Assembly (NCBI RefSeq): GCF_002119725.1
Contig: NZ_CP021109.1
Location: forward strand, 2,790,001 to 2,854,000
Length of the DNA: 64,000 bases
Source: Bordetella genomosp. 9
GTDB taxonomy: Bacteria; Pseudomonadota; Gammaproteobacteria; Burkholderiales; Burkholderiaceae_B
Direction of reading: 5' to 3'
The translations under genes and the position numbers were made by a program. Positions 8,501 through 15,274 of this stretch are shown in pieces. The notes beneath the pieces are model-generated. The model had not been told where the DNA came from. It worked only from the letters and a program-made list of their open reading frames with translations, and made no database searches. The first letter of the stretch is position 1. Every line of letters begins with the position of its first letter.

Positions 8501-10605
8501 CCGTCATCGACCAGCACGGTGAACGTCTCATTGACCGTTTCGCCCGCCTTCAGGGCCTGTACCGCGTTTTGATCGACGGTGTAGGTCCACTGGCCCTTCT
8601 CGTCCACAGCGATGGCGCCGTACGCACCCTTGTTACTGCCGTCGATGCTCCAGGTGTGGGTGTCGCTCTTGTCGGTATCGGCAACAGCAAGCTGACCGGA
8701 AACCGACGTGTCGGCGTCTTCCGTGATCGCGCCGGTGCTCTCGCCGCTGATCTCCGGCACATCGTTCGTGCCGTCGATGGTGACGGTGATCTTCGTCTCC
8801 GTGCCGTCAGCGGTCTTGACGGTGAACTCTTCGGTGAGGTGCTCGCCCACCGCCAACTGCTGCACTTCGGCGGCGCTGTTGTTGAGCTGATACGTCCACT
8901 TGCCGTTGGCGTCGATGGTGAACGTGCCGTACTTGCCGGCCGTGCCTTCCTGGGCCTGGAAGAAAGACTGATCGTGGTCGGCATCGGAGATATCCAGCTT
9001 GCCTTCCACCGACAATTTCTCGTCTTCCACCACCGTGCCGTGGTCGCCGGCGATCTGGTCGTCAGGCCCGGTCGGTACGTGAGGCGTAATCACCGGCACA
9101 TCGTTGGTGCCCGTCACGGTGACTTCCAGCGTGGCGGTGGAAGTACCGCCTTCGCCGTCGGAAACCGTGTAGGTGATGGTCGTCGTCTTGGTCTCGCCCT
9201 CGGCCAGGCCCTGGAAGTCCTCGCCCGGCTCGAAGGTGTAGCTGCCGTCCGGATGGATGGTGAACGTGCCGCCGTCCGTGCCGGTGACCTTGACGCCTTC
9301 CGCCGGCACATCCCTGTCGCCCGCGCGCACGACCTGCAGCGTATCGCCGTCCGGGTCCACATCACGGCCGGCGCCCTGCTCGTTGCCCGTCAGCACGTTG
9401 CCGGTAACGGCAGCGTCTTCGTGCGTGACCGCGGTGTCATTGGCCGCCACCGGCGCCGGGTTGCTGACGTTCCATGTGAACGTTTCGGAAACCGAAGCGC
9501 CGCTCGTGTCGGTCGCCGTGATGACGACCTGATAAGCGCCCTGATTGCCGCCCTGTGAAGCCGAGTGGTCGATCGTGCCGGTGATGACGCCCGTGTTCGG
9601 GTCGATTTGCAGGCCCGGCGGCAGACCGATGGCGCTGTAGGTCAGCTTGTCGCCGTTATCGACGTCGGCGAAGTGGCCCGACACGTCCACATTGATGTTC
9701 TGCTGCGCATCGACGCCGTTGATGTTGTCGAGCGAGGTCGTCACGGTGGGCGCATCGTTCACGCCGTTCACCGTCACAGTGATGGTCGCGGTGGACGTAT
9801 TGCCGGCCGGATCCGTAATCGTGTAAGTAAGGCTGCTGGTCGCCGTCTGGCCGGCGCCCAGGTTCTGGAAGGCCTGGCCCGGTTCGAACACATAGCTGCC
9901 GTCGGGGAACACCGTGAAGGCGCCGCCATTCGAACCCGGAACCGTCACGCCGCCCGTGACCATGGGACGATCGCCCACCGTTACGATGGCCAGCGCGTCG
10001 CCGTCCGGATCGCTGTCATTGGTCAGGATGTTGCCGCTGATCGCCAGCTTCTCGCTGGTCGTATTGGCGTCGTCGGCCGCGAGCGGCGCGTTGTTGGCAA
10101 CCGCGCCATCGTCTGCGCCCGTCGCCAGGCCAGCGGACGGAACGAGGTTGATCCCCGGCGTGCCCGGGTTCGGATAGGCCAGGTCCAGCGGCGTGGTGGC
10201 TTCGACGACACGCGCCAAACGCACGAAGCTGCTGCCGCCGCCATCGCCGCCGCCGGACACCAGCGCGGCCGTCGGCTCCAGGTTGTCGAACGGATCCTGC
10301 CCGCTCTGCAGGGCGGCGAGCAGACGATCCGAATCGGTGCCCGTGGGCGGCGCCACGGCTGCTTCGGAGCGGTCCACCGGCTGGCCCGCCATGTCGGCAT
10401 TGAAAGCCACGTCGCGATTCTCGCCGATCGTCAGCGGCATGCCGCCTTCGGTCTGCAGCGCGACGGTCGCCCCCGATGCGGTCACGATTTCGGTGTCGGG
10501 CGGGATGCGGCTGCCGGCATGCAGCTCGGTCAGCGATCCATCGCTATTGCGGATCCAGGCGCGTCCGGTGACTTGGGTGACAACGGCGGGGGTCGAAAAG
10601 GCCAT
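2503..10605 (-). CDS. lapA: Giant RTX adhesin, LapA/BrtA type (2700 residues)
   Basis: Very large repetitive surface adhesin secreted by the neighbouring type I system, expected to mediate biofilm attachment. It starts MAFSTPAVVTQ with a retention-module-like N-terminus; a di-alanine site T-A-A-L (112-115) followed by a Gly/Asp/Ser linker matches the region where LapG cuts. Residues about 170-2000 are cadherin/VCBS-like repeats ending in GTND-type motifs, including two sets of near-identical tandem copies. A von Willebrand factor A domain follows (about 2045-2230) with the metal-site motif DHSGS, then a beta-rich domain (about 2270-2400), RTX nonapeptides of the GGxGxDxLx type (about 2506-2592) and a C-terminal type I secretion region. 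The ATG is preceded by GGAG at 10613-10616. A glycine-zipper-free N-terminus and the DUF-like retention fold are inferred from position and family, not modelled. Confidence 0.95.
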   Translation of the reverse strand: MAFSTPAVVTQVTGRAWIRNSDGSLTELHAGSRIPPDTEIVTASGATVALQTEGGMPLTIGENRDVAFNADMAGQPVDRSEAAVAPPTGTDSDRLLAALQSGQDPFDNLEPTAALVSGGGDGGGSSFVRLARVVEATTPLDLAYPNPGTPGINLVPSAGLATGADDGAVANNAPLAADDANTTSEKLAISGNILTNDSDPDGDALAIVTVGDRPMVTGGVTVPGSNGGAFTVFPDGSYVFEPGQAFQNLGAGQTATSSLTYTITDPAGNTSTATITVTVNGVNDAPTVTTSLDNINGVDAQQNINVDVSGHFADVDNGDKLTYSAIGLPPGLQIDPNTGVITGTIDHSASQGGNQGAYQVVITATDTSGASVSETFTWNVSNPAPVAANDTAVTHEDAAVTGNVLTGNEQGAGRDVDPDGDTLQVVRAGDRDVPAEGVKVTGTDGGTFTIHPDGSYTFEPGEDFQGLAEGETKTTTITYTVSDGEGGTSTATLEVTVTGTNDVPVITPHVPTGPDDQIAGDHGTVVEDEKLSVEGKLDISDADHDQSFFQAQEGTAGKYGTFTIDANGKWTYQLNNSAAEVQQLAVGEHLTEEFTVKTADGTETKITVTIDGTNDVPEISGESTGAITEDADTSVSGQLAVADTDKSDTHTWSIDGSNKGAYGAIAVDEKGQWTYTVDQNAVQALKAGETVNETFTVLVDDGNGGKDTQVITITLTGTNDAPIITPHVPTGPDDQIAGDHGTVVEDEKLSVEGKLDISDADRGESSFQPQDGTAGKYGTFTIDANGKWTYQLNNSAAEVQQLAVGEHLTEEFTVKTADGTETKIIVTIDGTNDVPEISGESTGAITEDADTSVSGQLAVADTDKSDTHTWSIDGSNKGAYGAIAVDEKGQWTYTVDQNAVQALKAGETVNETFTVLVDDGNGGKDTQVIMITLTGTNDAPIITPHVPTGPDDQIAGDHGTVVEDEKLSVEGKLDISDADRGESSFQPQDGTAGKYGTFTIDANGKWTYQLNNSAAEVQQLAVGEHLTEEFTVKTADGTETKITVTIDGTNDKPEISGPSTGSVQEDGDQVTSGQLTVADVDVNDHHTWSIDGDGNGAYGKLTLDSTGKWTYTLDNEKAQSLTSKDTVTETFTVKVSDGHGGFDDQVITVTVKGTDDGAVIQPSKPGDDAGTVTEDKVLTAGGKLDVTDPDAGQAVFVPQTNKQGQYGSFTIDANGNWTYKLDNTSEKVQGLQAGQQVSEKFTVTTADGTTSEVTITINGTNDQPQISGPSTGSVQEDGTQTTGGQLAVQDADIGDQHTWSIDGDGNGAYGKLTLDSTGKWTYTLDNDKAQSLTSKDTITETFTVKVSDGHGGFDDQVITVTVKGTDDGAVIQPSKPGDDAGTVTEDKVLTAGGKLDVTDPDAGQAVFVPQTNKQGQYGSFTIDANGNWTYKLDNTSEKVQGLQAGQQVSEKFTVTTADGTTSEVTITINGTNDQPQISGPSTGSVQEDGTQTTGGQLAVQDADIGDQHTWSIDGDGNGAYGKLTLDSTGKWTYTLDNDKAQSLTSKDTVTETFTVKVSDGHGGFDDQVITVTVKGTDDGAVIQPSKPGDDAGTVTEDKVLTAGGKLDVTDPDAGQAVFVPQTNKQGQYGSFTIDANGNWTYKLDNTSEKVQGLQAGQQVSEKFTVTTADGTTSEVTITINGTNDQPQISGPSTGSVQEDGTQTTGGQLAVQDADIGDQHTWSIDGDGNGAYGKLTLDSTGKWTYTLDNDKAQSLTSKDTITETFTVKVSDGHGGFDDQVITVTVKGTDDRAVITGSGTGSVTEDSTLQTGGKLNVLDPDAGQAVFVPQTNHQGQYGSFTIDANGNWTYRLNNDSAAVQALGGADKVTETFTVTTADGTTSTVTVVVNGANDAPTSADNAATVDAGGKHTFSLDEFAFQDSNGEHDSLQSVIITRTPDSGTLTLNGQTVTAGQEILASDIAAGKLVYTPGADGKDASFGFQVRDNGGDLNGGHDTSGEYTFDLVTNNLIVGGNTGSGGSTPLNGGSGDDIIVGDEGGTKVVVEPGKNYNIALIVDHSGSMAWGLDGSRNPGRGEDRMSVVKAALINLLNTLDTHTGGVVNVALIGFGSDADRVIQVQGLTANNVDTLIAAINRMTATGGTNYEDAFDSAVSWFNAQAAAGKTGANYENISYFLTDGDPTYYVNSRGGRGGDGSTTDDTVLKESIDAFKDLSNVSNVHAIGVGDGVSSQFLQFFDNTNGTGNVTVGVGYHSDTTLANFTSNSGMSSVSNWAQVLGGSGSSLTRSNGQLHIMDVAGSGETKVTSQSFNISGSKTSVSFDVSTTNFGTGDSFKWAIEKLVDGQWVTVQSGTSSTAISNMVTLESNILASGTYHLVFSVTDNTSGNGNAQVNIDNIATHTYSDTVSGPAGNVDIVHQGSDLDTVLQGGGSHSDPVAVGSDTINGGDGHDIIFGDTINTDGLSWAGHGAGTHDGQGWQALVDYLTATNGHTPTTSELYGFISANHGQFNVDGDTRGGNDVIHGGNGDDIIYGQGGDDQLYGDAGNDIIYGGEGNDLLHGGAGNDTLYGGNGNDTLIGGQGNDTLYGGAGSDTFKWELNDQGTVDAPAVDTIKDFSTASKADGGDVLDLHELLQNPADGDLSKYLHFSKQGNDTVINVSTTGHAAANAFDQKIVLQNVDLTNGGALQTDQAIINDLLQKGKLQGHNN
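2845..3075 (-). repeat. RTX calcium-binding nonapeptide repeats in lapA
   Basis: About nine consecutive 27-bp units encode GGxGNDxLYG-type nonapeptides, which in RTX proteins bind calcium and fold after export. They sit just before the C-terminal secretion region of the adhesin. Confidence 0.9.
5242..7140 (-). repeat. Three near-identical 633-bp tandem repeats in lapA
   Basis: Three adjacent units of 633 bp (211 residues), beginning near 5242, 5875 and 6508, are almost identical in DNA. Each codes for two VCBS-like domains, one starting GTDDGAVIQPS and the other around GTNDQPQISGPS. Partly diverged copies flank them (to about 7400 on the right). Synonymous differences are only scattered, which implies recent duplication or gene conversion. 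Confidence 0.93.
7791..9098 (-). repeat. Two near-identical 654-bp tandem repeats in lapA
   Basis: Two units of 654 bp (218 residues), at about 7791-8444 and 8445-9098, plus a partial third towards 7440, encode paired VCBS-like domains starting GTNDxPxITPHVPTG. They form a second repeat family upstream of the 633-bp set in the reading direction. Confidence 0.92.
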
Positions 10606-10662
10606 CTTTTAGCTCCGGTTTTAGATGGCGTAATCCTATAGACGGCTCCCAACGGCCGATAT

Positions 10663-10676
10663 TGTCCTGGAGGACA
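10663..10676. promoter_or_regulatory. Perfect palindrome upstream of lapA, candidate operator
   Basis: Arms TGTCCT and AGGACA with a 2-nt centre form a perfect dyad 58 bp before the lapA start codon, in the 129-bp gap between the LuxR-type regulator and lapA. LuxR-family regulators often bind such short dyads; the link to this regulator is inference from position. Confidence 0.4.
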
Positions 10677-10734
10677 GGTATCGCAAGAAATAAATCTCGC
10701 TCTATTGCGATTTGTTCATCCGGACCGCGCGATG

Positions 10735-11364
10735 TCAGCGGCTGATGCCGTGAACCCGAAGCGCCAACTGCAGGCGGTCGCTCACGCCCAGCTTCTCGAA
10801 TACCGAAGAAAGATGCGCCTTCACGGTGCGCTCCGTGATGCCCAGCGCGGCAGCGATCTCGCCGTTGGCCTCGCCCACGGCGGCCCGGCGCGCCACCATG
10901 TCCTCGCGTTCCGTCAGCATGTTGTTGTGCCAGTCTTCGCTACGGCCCGCACGGCTGTCCACGAGCTTCAGCAGCCGCGTCACCAGCGAGCGGCCCATCC
11001 AGATTTCCCCGGAATCCACCACTTCCAGAATCTGCGATAGCGAGGCAGGCGGCGCATAGGTGTGGCAATACCCCACCGCGCCAGACGCCAGCACCTTGGT
11101 GCCCTGCTCGTCGTGTGGGCGCGCGCTGGCGACGACGACGCGCAAACCCTGCAAAGCGCGGGTCCATGGCTCGGACGCCCATTCCGGCAGCCGCGGCAGG
11201 TCGGCATCCACCACGACCAGCGACCGCCCCTGCTCGCGCCAGCGGGCCAGGTCCGTCAGACTGCGGCCGCGCGCCGGCAGCCACCGGCGCGCATCCAGCC
11301 CCGACCAGTGCTTCCACAGCAGATCGTCGTGCGTGACGAACAGAACCGGTACCACGTGCATCAA
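10735..11364 (-). CDS. LuxR/FixJ-type transcriptional regulator with atypical receiver domain
   Basis: A 209-residue regulator encoded between the secretion genes and the adhesin gene and read in the same direction, so it is a likely local regulator of lapA. The N-terminal half resembles a response-regulator receiver: acidic residues HDD (12-14) and a candidate phospho-acceptor Asp53 in VVVDADLP. The position normally held by the conserved Lys is Thr102 (GYCHTY), so phosphorylation signalling may be lost or altered. The C-terminal 60 residues (about 149-209) are a LuxR helix-turn-helix with the characteristic LTERE, GEIAAALGITERTVKAHL and KLGVSDR stretches (the first is MLTERE here). No histidine kinase gene is nearby. 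Two adjacent Met codons leave the start uncertain by one residue. Confidence 0.85.
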   Translation of the reverse strand: MMHVVPVLFVTHDDLLWKHWSGLDARRWLPARGRSLTDLARWREQGRSLVVVDADLPRLPEWASEPWTRALQGLRVVVASARPHDEQGTKVLASGAVGYCHTYAPPASLSQILEVVDSGEIWMGRSLVTRLLKLVDSRAGRSEDWHNNMLTEREDMVARRAAVGEANGEIAAALGITERTVKAHLSSVFEKLGVSDRLQLALRVHGISR

Positions 11365-11431
11365 TACCTCTTCTAGCGGGTGGCCCGCCGCGGCGGCGCC
11401 AAGGCGCCCGGGCGGGATGGACGATTCAGAC

Positions 11432-11451
11432 GGTCCGGAGACGTCCGGACC
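11432..11451. terminator. Stem-loop between lapC and the LuxR-type regulator gene
   Basis: Arms GGTCCGGA and TCCGGACC with a 4-nt loop form a perfect 8-bp stem 16 nt past the lapC stop codon. No T-run follows on the minus strand, so it is not a classic intrinsic terminator. It may attenuate transcription or protect the 3' end of the lapEBC message. Confidence 0.45.
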
Positions 11452-11467
11452 CTGCGCAGCGCGCGCC

Positions 11468-12889
11468 TTACCGCTCGGTGAACGCGTTCTCCTTGGCGCG
11501 CAGGATCGGCTTCAGCAGATACTGCAGCACCGTGCGCTTGCCCGTCAGGATATGCACCTCCGCCACCATCCCGGGAATGATGGGCAGATGCTTGTCCCCC
11601 ACGGTGGACCTTGCGGTACGCACGCGCACGATATAGAACGAATTGCCCCGTTCATCCGTGATGGTGTCGGCGCCTATCTGCTCCACGACGCCTTCGAGTC
11701 CGCCATAGATGGCGAAGTCATAAGCCGTGAACTTGACCTCCGCCTTCTGTTGCGCGTGCAGGAACCCGATGTCGCGCGGCAGGATGCGCACTTCAAGCAG
11801 CAGCGTGTCGTCGGAGGGAACGATTTCAATGATGTCCTTGCCCGGCTGCACCACCCCGCCCACCGTATTGGCCAGCAGCGTCTTGACCGTCCCGCGCACC
11901 GGCGAACGAATTTCCGACAGCTTCACCTTATCCGCCAGCGCCAGCTTGCCCTCGCGCAGCGTGCGCAGCTTGGTATTGGTATCGGAGAGCTCGCTGCGCG
12001 CCTGGTTGCGGATGTTCAGTTCGGCTTCCTGCGTTTTGCTCTGGGCTTCCTTGATCGAGGCCTCGATACGGTCGATCTGCGCCTCCGCCGCCTTCTGGTC
12101 GCCGCAGCTCTTGGCCACGTCCCGCTGCAGGCGCAGCAGGTCGACTTCCGACACCGCGCCGCTGGCCAGCAGCGGGCGGGTCACGGACAATTCCTTGGAC
12201 GTCAGCGCGCACGTGGTCGCGGCCTGGTCCCGCTTGGCCTGCGTCTCGCGCAGTTCTTCCTGGCGCTGGCGCACCTGTTCCTTCGCGACATTGACGGTGG
12301 CGTTCAGCTCATTGGTGCGCTGGATCCAGGCATTGCGCTCGGCCTCCACGGCCGCGGGCAGCTTCTGCAGCACCTCCTCCGGCGCCTGAAAGGGTTCGCC
12401 CGTGGCAAGCGCATGCAGGCGCGCGGCCTTGGCAAGCAGCGACAGGTATTCCGCCTCATTCTCGCCCAGAGAGGAATTGAAGCGCGTGGGATCGATTTTC
12501 AGCAGCACCTGGCCTGCTTCCACCGTCTGGCCGGGCTGGACCAGGATTTCCTTCACCACGCCGCCGTCCAGGCTTTGCACCACCTGGACCTGGCGCGACG
12601 GCACCACTTTCCCTTCGCCACGCACGACTTCGTCGATGGGGCTGAAGCCCGCCCAGAGCAGCAGAATGAAAACCACCAGCAGCGACGTCCACAGCAGGAC
12701 ACGCGCGCCGCGGGCGTCGGATTGATGGATGGCCCATTCCGCGTCGCCCGCGTAGCCGGTCGCCACCTTGGGCTTGCCGCGCGACTCCCCATCGAGCAGC
12801 CAATCGAAGAACCTGACGAAAAGATCCCGCGGCCGGCGCACCAGCGCGCCGAGAAAAGAGCCGCCTTCGCTCGCGATCTGCGTGCTCAT
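11468..12889 (-). CDS. lapC: Type I secretion membrane-fusion protein (HlyD/LapC family)
   Basis: A 473-residue periplasmic adaptor that bridges the ABC transporter LapB to the outer-membrane channel LapE. It has a cytoplasmic N-terminus, one transmembrane helix about residues 65-84 (VLLWTSLLVVFILLLWAGF), a lipoyl-like half around QSLDGGVVKEILVQPGQTVEAGQVLLKIDPTRF, a long helical hairpin rich in Glu, Gln, Lys and Arg, a second lipoyl half (SEIRSPVRGTVKTL) and a beta-barrel end typical of HlyD proteins. The lapB stop codon lies 2 nt before its ATG, so translation is probably coupled. Confidence 0.94.
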   Translation of the reverse strand: MSTQIASEGGSFLGALVRRPRDLFVRFFDWLLDGESRGKPKVATGYAGDAEWAIHQSDARGARVLLWTSLLVVFILLLWAGFSPIDEVVRGEGKVVPSRQVQVVQSLDGGVVKEILVQPGQTVEAGQVLLKIDPTRFNSSLGENEAEYLSLLAKAARLHALATGEPFQAPEEVLQKLPAAVEAERNAWIQRTNELNATVNVAKEQVRQRQEELRETQAKRDQAATTCALTSKELSVTRPLLASGAVSEVDLLRLQRDVAKSCGDQKAAEAQIDRIEASIKEAQSKTQEAELNIRNQARSELSDTNTKLRTLREGKLALADKVKLSEIRSPVRGTVKTLLANTVGGVVQPGKDIIEIVPSDDTLLLEVRILPRDIGFLHAQQKAEVKFTAYDFAIYGGLEGVVEQIGADTITDERGNSFYIVRVRTARSTVGDKHLPIIPGMVAEVHILTGKRTVLQYLLKPILRAKENAFTER

Positions 12890-12891
12890 GC

Positions 12892-15063
12892 TCAGCCTCC
12901 CCGCCCGACCCGGCCGTTGCGCAGGGCTTCGACCACCTGTTCCTTGGGACCGTCGGCCACGATGCGGCCGGCGTCGATGACGATCAGACGTGTCACGAGC
13001 TCCAGCAAAGCCGTGCGATGGGTGACCAGCAGCATGGTCTTATTGGCGCTGGCCGCCGCCAACTGGCGGCGCAGCCGCGATTCGCTCTGGTGGTCCATGT
13101 TGCTGCTGGGTTCGTCCAGCAGCAGTACCGGCGGGTCGTTGATCAGCGCACGCGCCACGGCGACCGACTGCCGCTGGCCGCCCGACAACGACTCGCCTCG
13201 CTCGCCGATCAGCATGTCGAACCCGTCCGGGTGTACGTTGGCGAACTCGCTCACGCCCGCCACGTCGGCCGCGGCAAGGATGGTCGCGTCGTCGGCGTAA
13301 GGCGCGCCCATTGCAATGTTGTGTTTGAGGCTGCCGTAGAAAAGCACGGGATCCTGCGGCACGTACCCGATGGCGCGCCGCAAGTCGGCCGGATCGATCT
13401 GGCGCACGTCCACGCCGTCCAGCAGCACCGTGCCCTCGCTCGGCTGGTACAGGCCCAGGATGAGTTTTTCCAGGGTGGTCTTGCCAGATCCGATTCGACC
13501 GATGATGCCGATCTTCTCGCCGGGCGCCAGCTTGAACGAAACGTTCTGCAGCACGGGCTGGGCCGCGCCGGGATAGGAGAAGGTGACGTTGCGGAACTCG
13601 ATGGCCCCGTGGAAAACCGGGCGATGCAGGAATTCCGAGGTTTCCGGGCGCTCGACGGGCAGGTTCATATAGTTATCGATGGACCCGAGCGACGTGCGCG
13701 CGTTCTGGTATTGCATCAACAGGCCGGCCACCTGCCCCAGCGGCATCAGACAGCGCCCGGCGATCATCGAGGCCGCGATGATGCCGCCCATCGAAACCGA
13801 CGAATCGTGCGCCAGATAGACGCCGATGGTAACCACGGACACCGAGACAAGCTGCGACATGGCCGAAACGAAGCCCACCGTCGTGCTCGAAATCAGCTTC
13901 AACTTGCTGCCGATCTCGGCGATGTACTCTGTGGACCGCTCCCAGTTGCGCTGCATCGCGCCCTGGGCATTGAGGGTCTTCACCGTTTCGAATCCGGTCA
14001 GCGCTTCGACAAGCGTCGCGTTGCGCTGCGACGCGGCCTGATACGAGGCCATGGTCAGCGTCTCCATGCGGAACTGCGCCGCCAGCGACACCAGCACGAT
14101 GAGGACGATGGCCACGATCGGCGGAATCAGCATGAAAGGCGATATCCAGGCCAGCACCAGCAGGAACAGCAGCACGAATGGCAGGTCCACCAGCGTGGTG
14201 ATGCTGGCCGACGCGATGAAATCCCGGATGGATTCGAAAGAGCGCAGATTGGCCGCGAACGACCCGACGGACACCGGCCGGCCTTCCATGCGCAAGTCCA
14301 GCACGCGCTCCATGATGAGCGCGGAAAGCCGTACATCGACCCGCTTGCTGGCGCTATCGATGACATGCGCCCGCGCCGTGGACAACACCGTATTGAAGAT
14401 CACCACGATGGCGATGCCGACCACCAGCACCCAGAGCGTTTCGAGCGCATTGTTGGGCACCACGCGGTCGTACACGTTCATCGTGAACAACGGCATGGCC
14501 ATCGCGAAGATATTGATCAAAAGCGCCGCCACGATGGCATCGCGATACAGCCGGCGGTTCTCGAAGATGGCAGACCAGAACCAATGGCGGCCGCGCACCT
14601 TGTTGACCTCGGGCGAGCGGGCATCGAACCGGAACTGCGGCCGCACGAAGCACGCCATGCCGGTGTAGTCGCGCGCCAGCTCTTCGGCGCCGATCTCTAC
14701 GGCCCCCGCACCCAGTTCGGGGTGGCTGATCAGATACTTGCCCTCGCGCACCTCCAGCAGCAGGCAGGCCCGTTCGCCATGCAGCAGCAGGATGGCGGGC
14801 AGGATGTCCGCGGGAATCTCGGCCAGCGAGCGCTTCACCAGCCGGGCGGACAGCCGTGCGCGGGCTGCCGCGCGCGGCAGCAAAGCGGGCGTGAGCCGTT
14901 GATCGATCAGCGGCAGCCCGGCCGACAGCGCCTGCGCGGTGGCAGGCACGCCGTGGACGCGGGTCAGTTCGACCAGGCAATCGAGCAGTGGATCGTCATG
15001 CGTGGCGCGCGGGTCGACGCGCCAGGAATCCACCGAGCGGTCAAAGAATTTGTCCGTCTTCAT
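12892..15063 (-). CDS. lapB: Type I secretion ABC transporter/permease (LapB family)
   Basis: A 723-residue inner-membrane ATPase that energises LapA export. N-terminal residues about 1-140 form a C39-peptidase-like domain; the catalytic Cys is absent when the DPLLDCLVELTRVHG segment is aligned with the usual DCGPAC motif, so this is a non-cleaving domain that docks substrate. A six-helix ABC membrane domain follows, then a nucleotide-binding domain with Walker A GRIGSGKTT, signature LSGGQRQ and Walker B VLLLDEP. The ATG at 15063 (MKTDKFFDRSVD) fits the family; an upstream in-frame start would add 24 unrelated residues. Its first 23 nt overlap the end of the preceding small gene, which suggests translational coupling. 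Confidence 0.94.
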   Translation of the reverse strand: MKTDKFFDRSVDSWRVDPRATHDDPLLDCLVELTRVHGVPATAQALSAGLPLIDQRLTPALLPRAAARARLSARLVKRSLAEIPADILPAILLLHGERACLLLEVREGKYLISHPELGAGAVEIGAEELARDYTGMACFVRPQFRFDARSPEVNKVRGRHWFWSAIFENRRLYRDAIVAALLINIFAMAMPLFTMNVYDRVVPNNALETLWVLVVGIAIVVIFNTVLSTARAHVIDSASKRVDVRLSALIMERVLDLRMEGRPVSVGSFAANLRSFESIRDFIASASITTLVDLPFVLLFLLVLAWISPFMLIPPIVAIVLIVLVSLAAQFRMETLTMASYQAASQRNATLVEALTGFETVKTLNAQGAMQRNWERSTEYIAEIGSKLKLISSTTVGFVSAMSQLVSVSVVTIGVYLAHDSSVSMGGIIAASMIAGRCLMPLGQVAGLLMQYQNARTSLGSIDNYMNLPVERPETSEFLHRPVFHGAIEFRNVTFSYPGAAQPVLQNVSFKLAPGEKIGIIGRIGSGKTTLEKLILGLYQPSEGTVLLDGVDVRQIDPADLRRAIGYVPQDPVLFYGSLKHNIAMGAPYADDATILAAADVAGVSEFANVHPDGFDMLIGERGESLSGGQRQSVAVARALINDPPVLLLDEPSSNMDHQSESRLRRQLAAASANKTMLLVTHRTALLELVTRLIVIDAGRIVADGPKEQVVEALRNGRVGRGG

Positions 15064-15268
15064 CGTCCAGCAAGTCCAGATGTTCGGATAACCGCGCCCG
15101 GTGACGCTTGCGCTCGGTGAGCTTGCGCTGCGCATCCGGCGGCAGATCCGTCAGGCGCAGCGTGCCATTGGCGATCAAGACGTCGATCAGGTCTTCGAGG
15201 ACGCGAACGAAGTCCAGGTCAAGCTTGGAAAACCCGTCGTCCCGATCGTTGCTGTCTTGAGTCGCCAT
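15041..15268 (-). CDS. Small acidic protein of the type I secretion locus
   Basis: A 75-residue cytoplasmic protein with many charged residues and predicted helices (DLDFVRVLEDLIDVLIANGTLRL, then PPDAQRKLTERKRHRARLSEHL), with no signal peptide and no membrane segment. It begins 6 nt after the lapE stop and overlaps lapB by 23 nt, so it is almost certainly made from the same message. I do not recognise a named family. Its location suggests an accessory role in secretion, such as a chaperone or adaptor, but that is inference only. Confidence 0.75.
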   Translation of the reverse strand: MATQDSNDRDDGFSKLDLDFVRVLEDLIDVLIANGTLRLTDLPPDAQRKLTERKRHRARLSEHLDLLDDEDGQIL

Positions 15269-15274
15269 GGCATA

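Noticed and set aside
5242..9098. Possibility that the tandem repeats are a CRISPR array or mobile repeats
   Set aside because: Units of 633 and 654 bp lie in frame inside one coding sequence and translate to paired VCBS-like domains; there are no spacers.
2296..9558. A 2420-codon stop-free frame on the plus strand opposite the adhesin gene
   Set aside because: It mirrors the repeats of the adhesin gene on the other strand and begins opposite lapG. Codon bias in high-GC repetitive DNA keeps the antisense frame open. The minus-strand product has clear RTX, vWFA and VCBS-like domains, so the antisense frame is an artefact.
11727..12389. A Ser-rich 220-codon frame opposite lapC
   Set aside because: It is antisense to the HlyD-family gene; its Ser-rich composition is what the complement of that gene would give.
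13018..15120. A 700-codon plus-strand frame opposite lapB
   Set aside because: lapB on the minus strand has Walker and signature motifs. The opposite frame has only biased composition.
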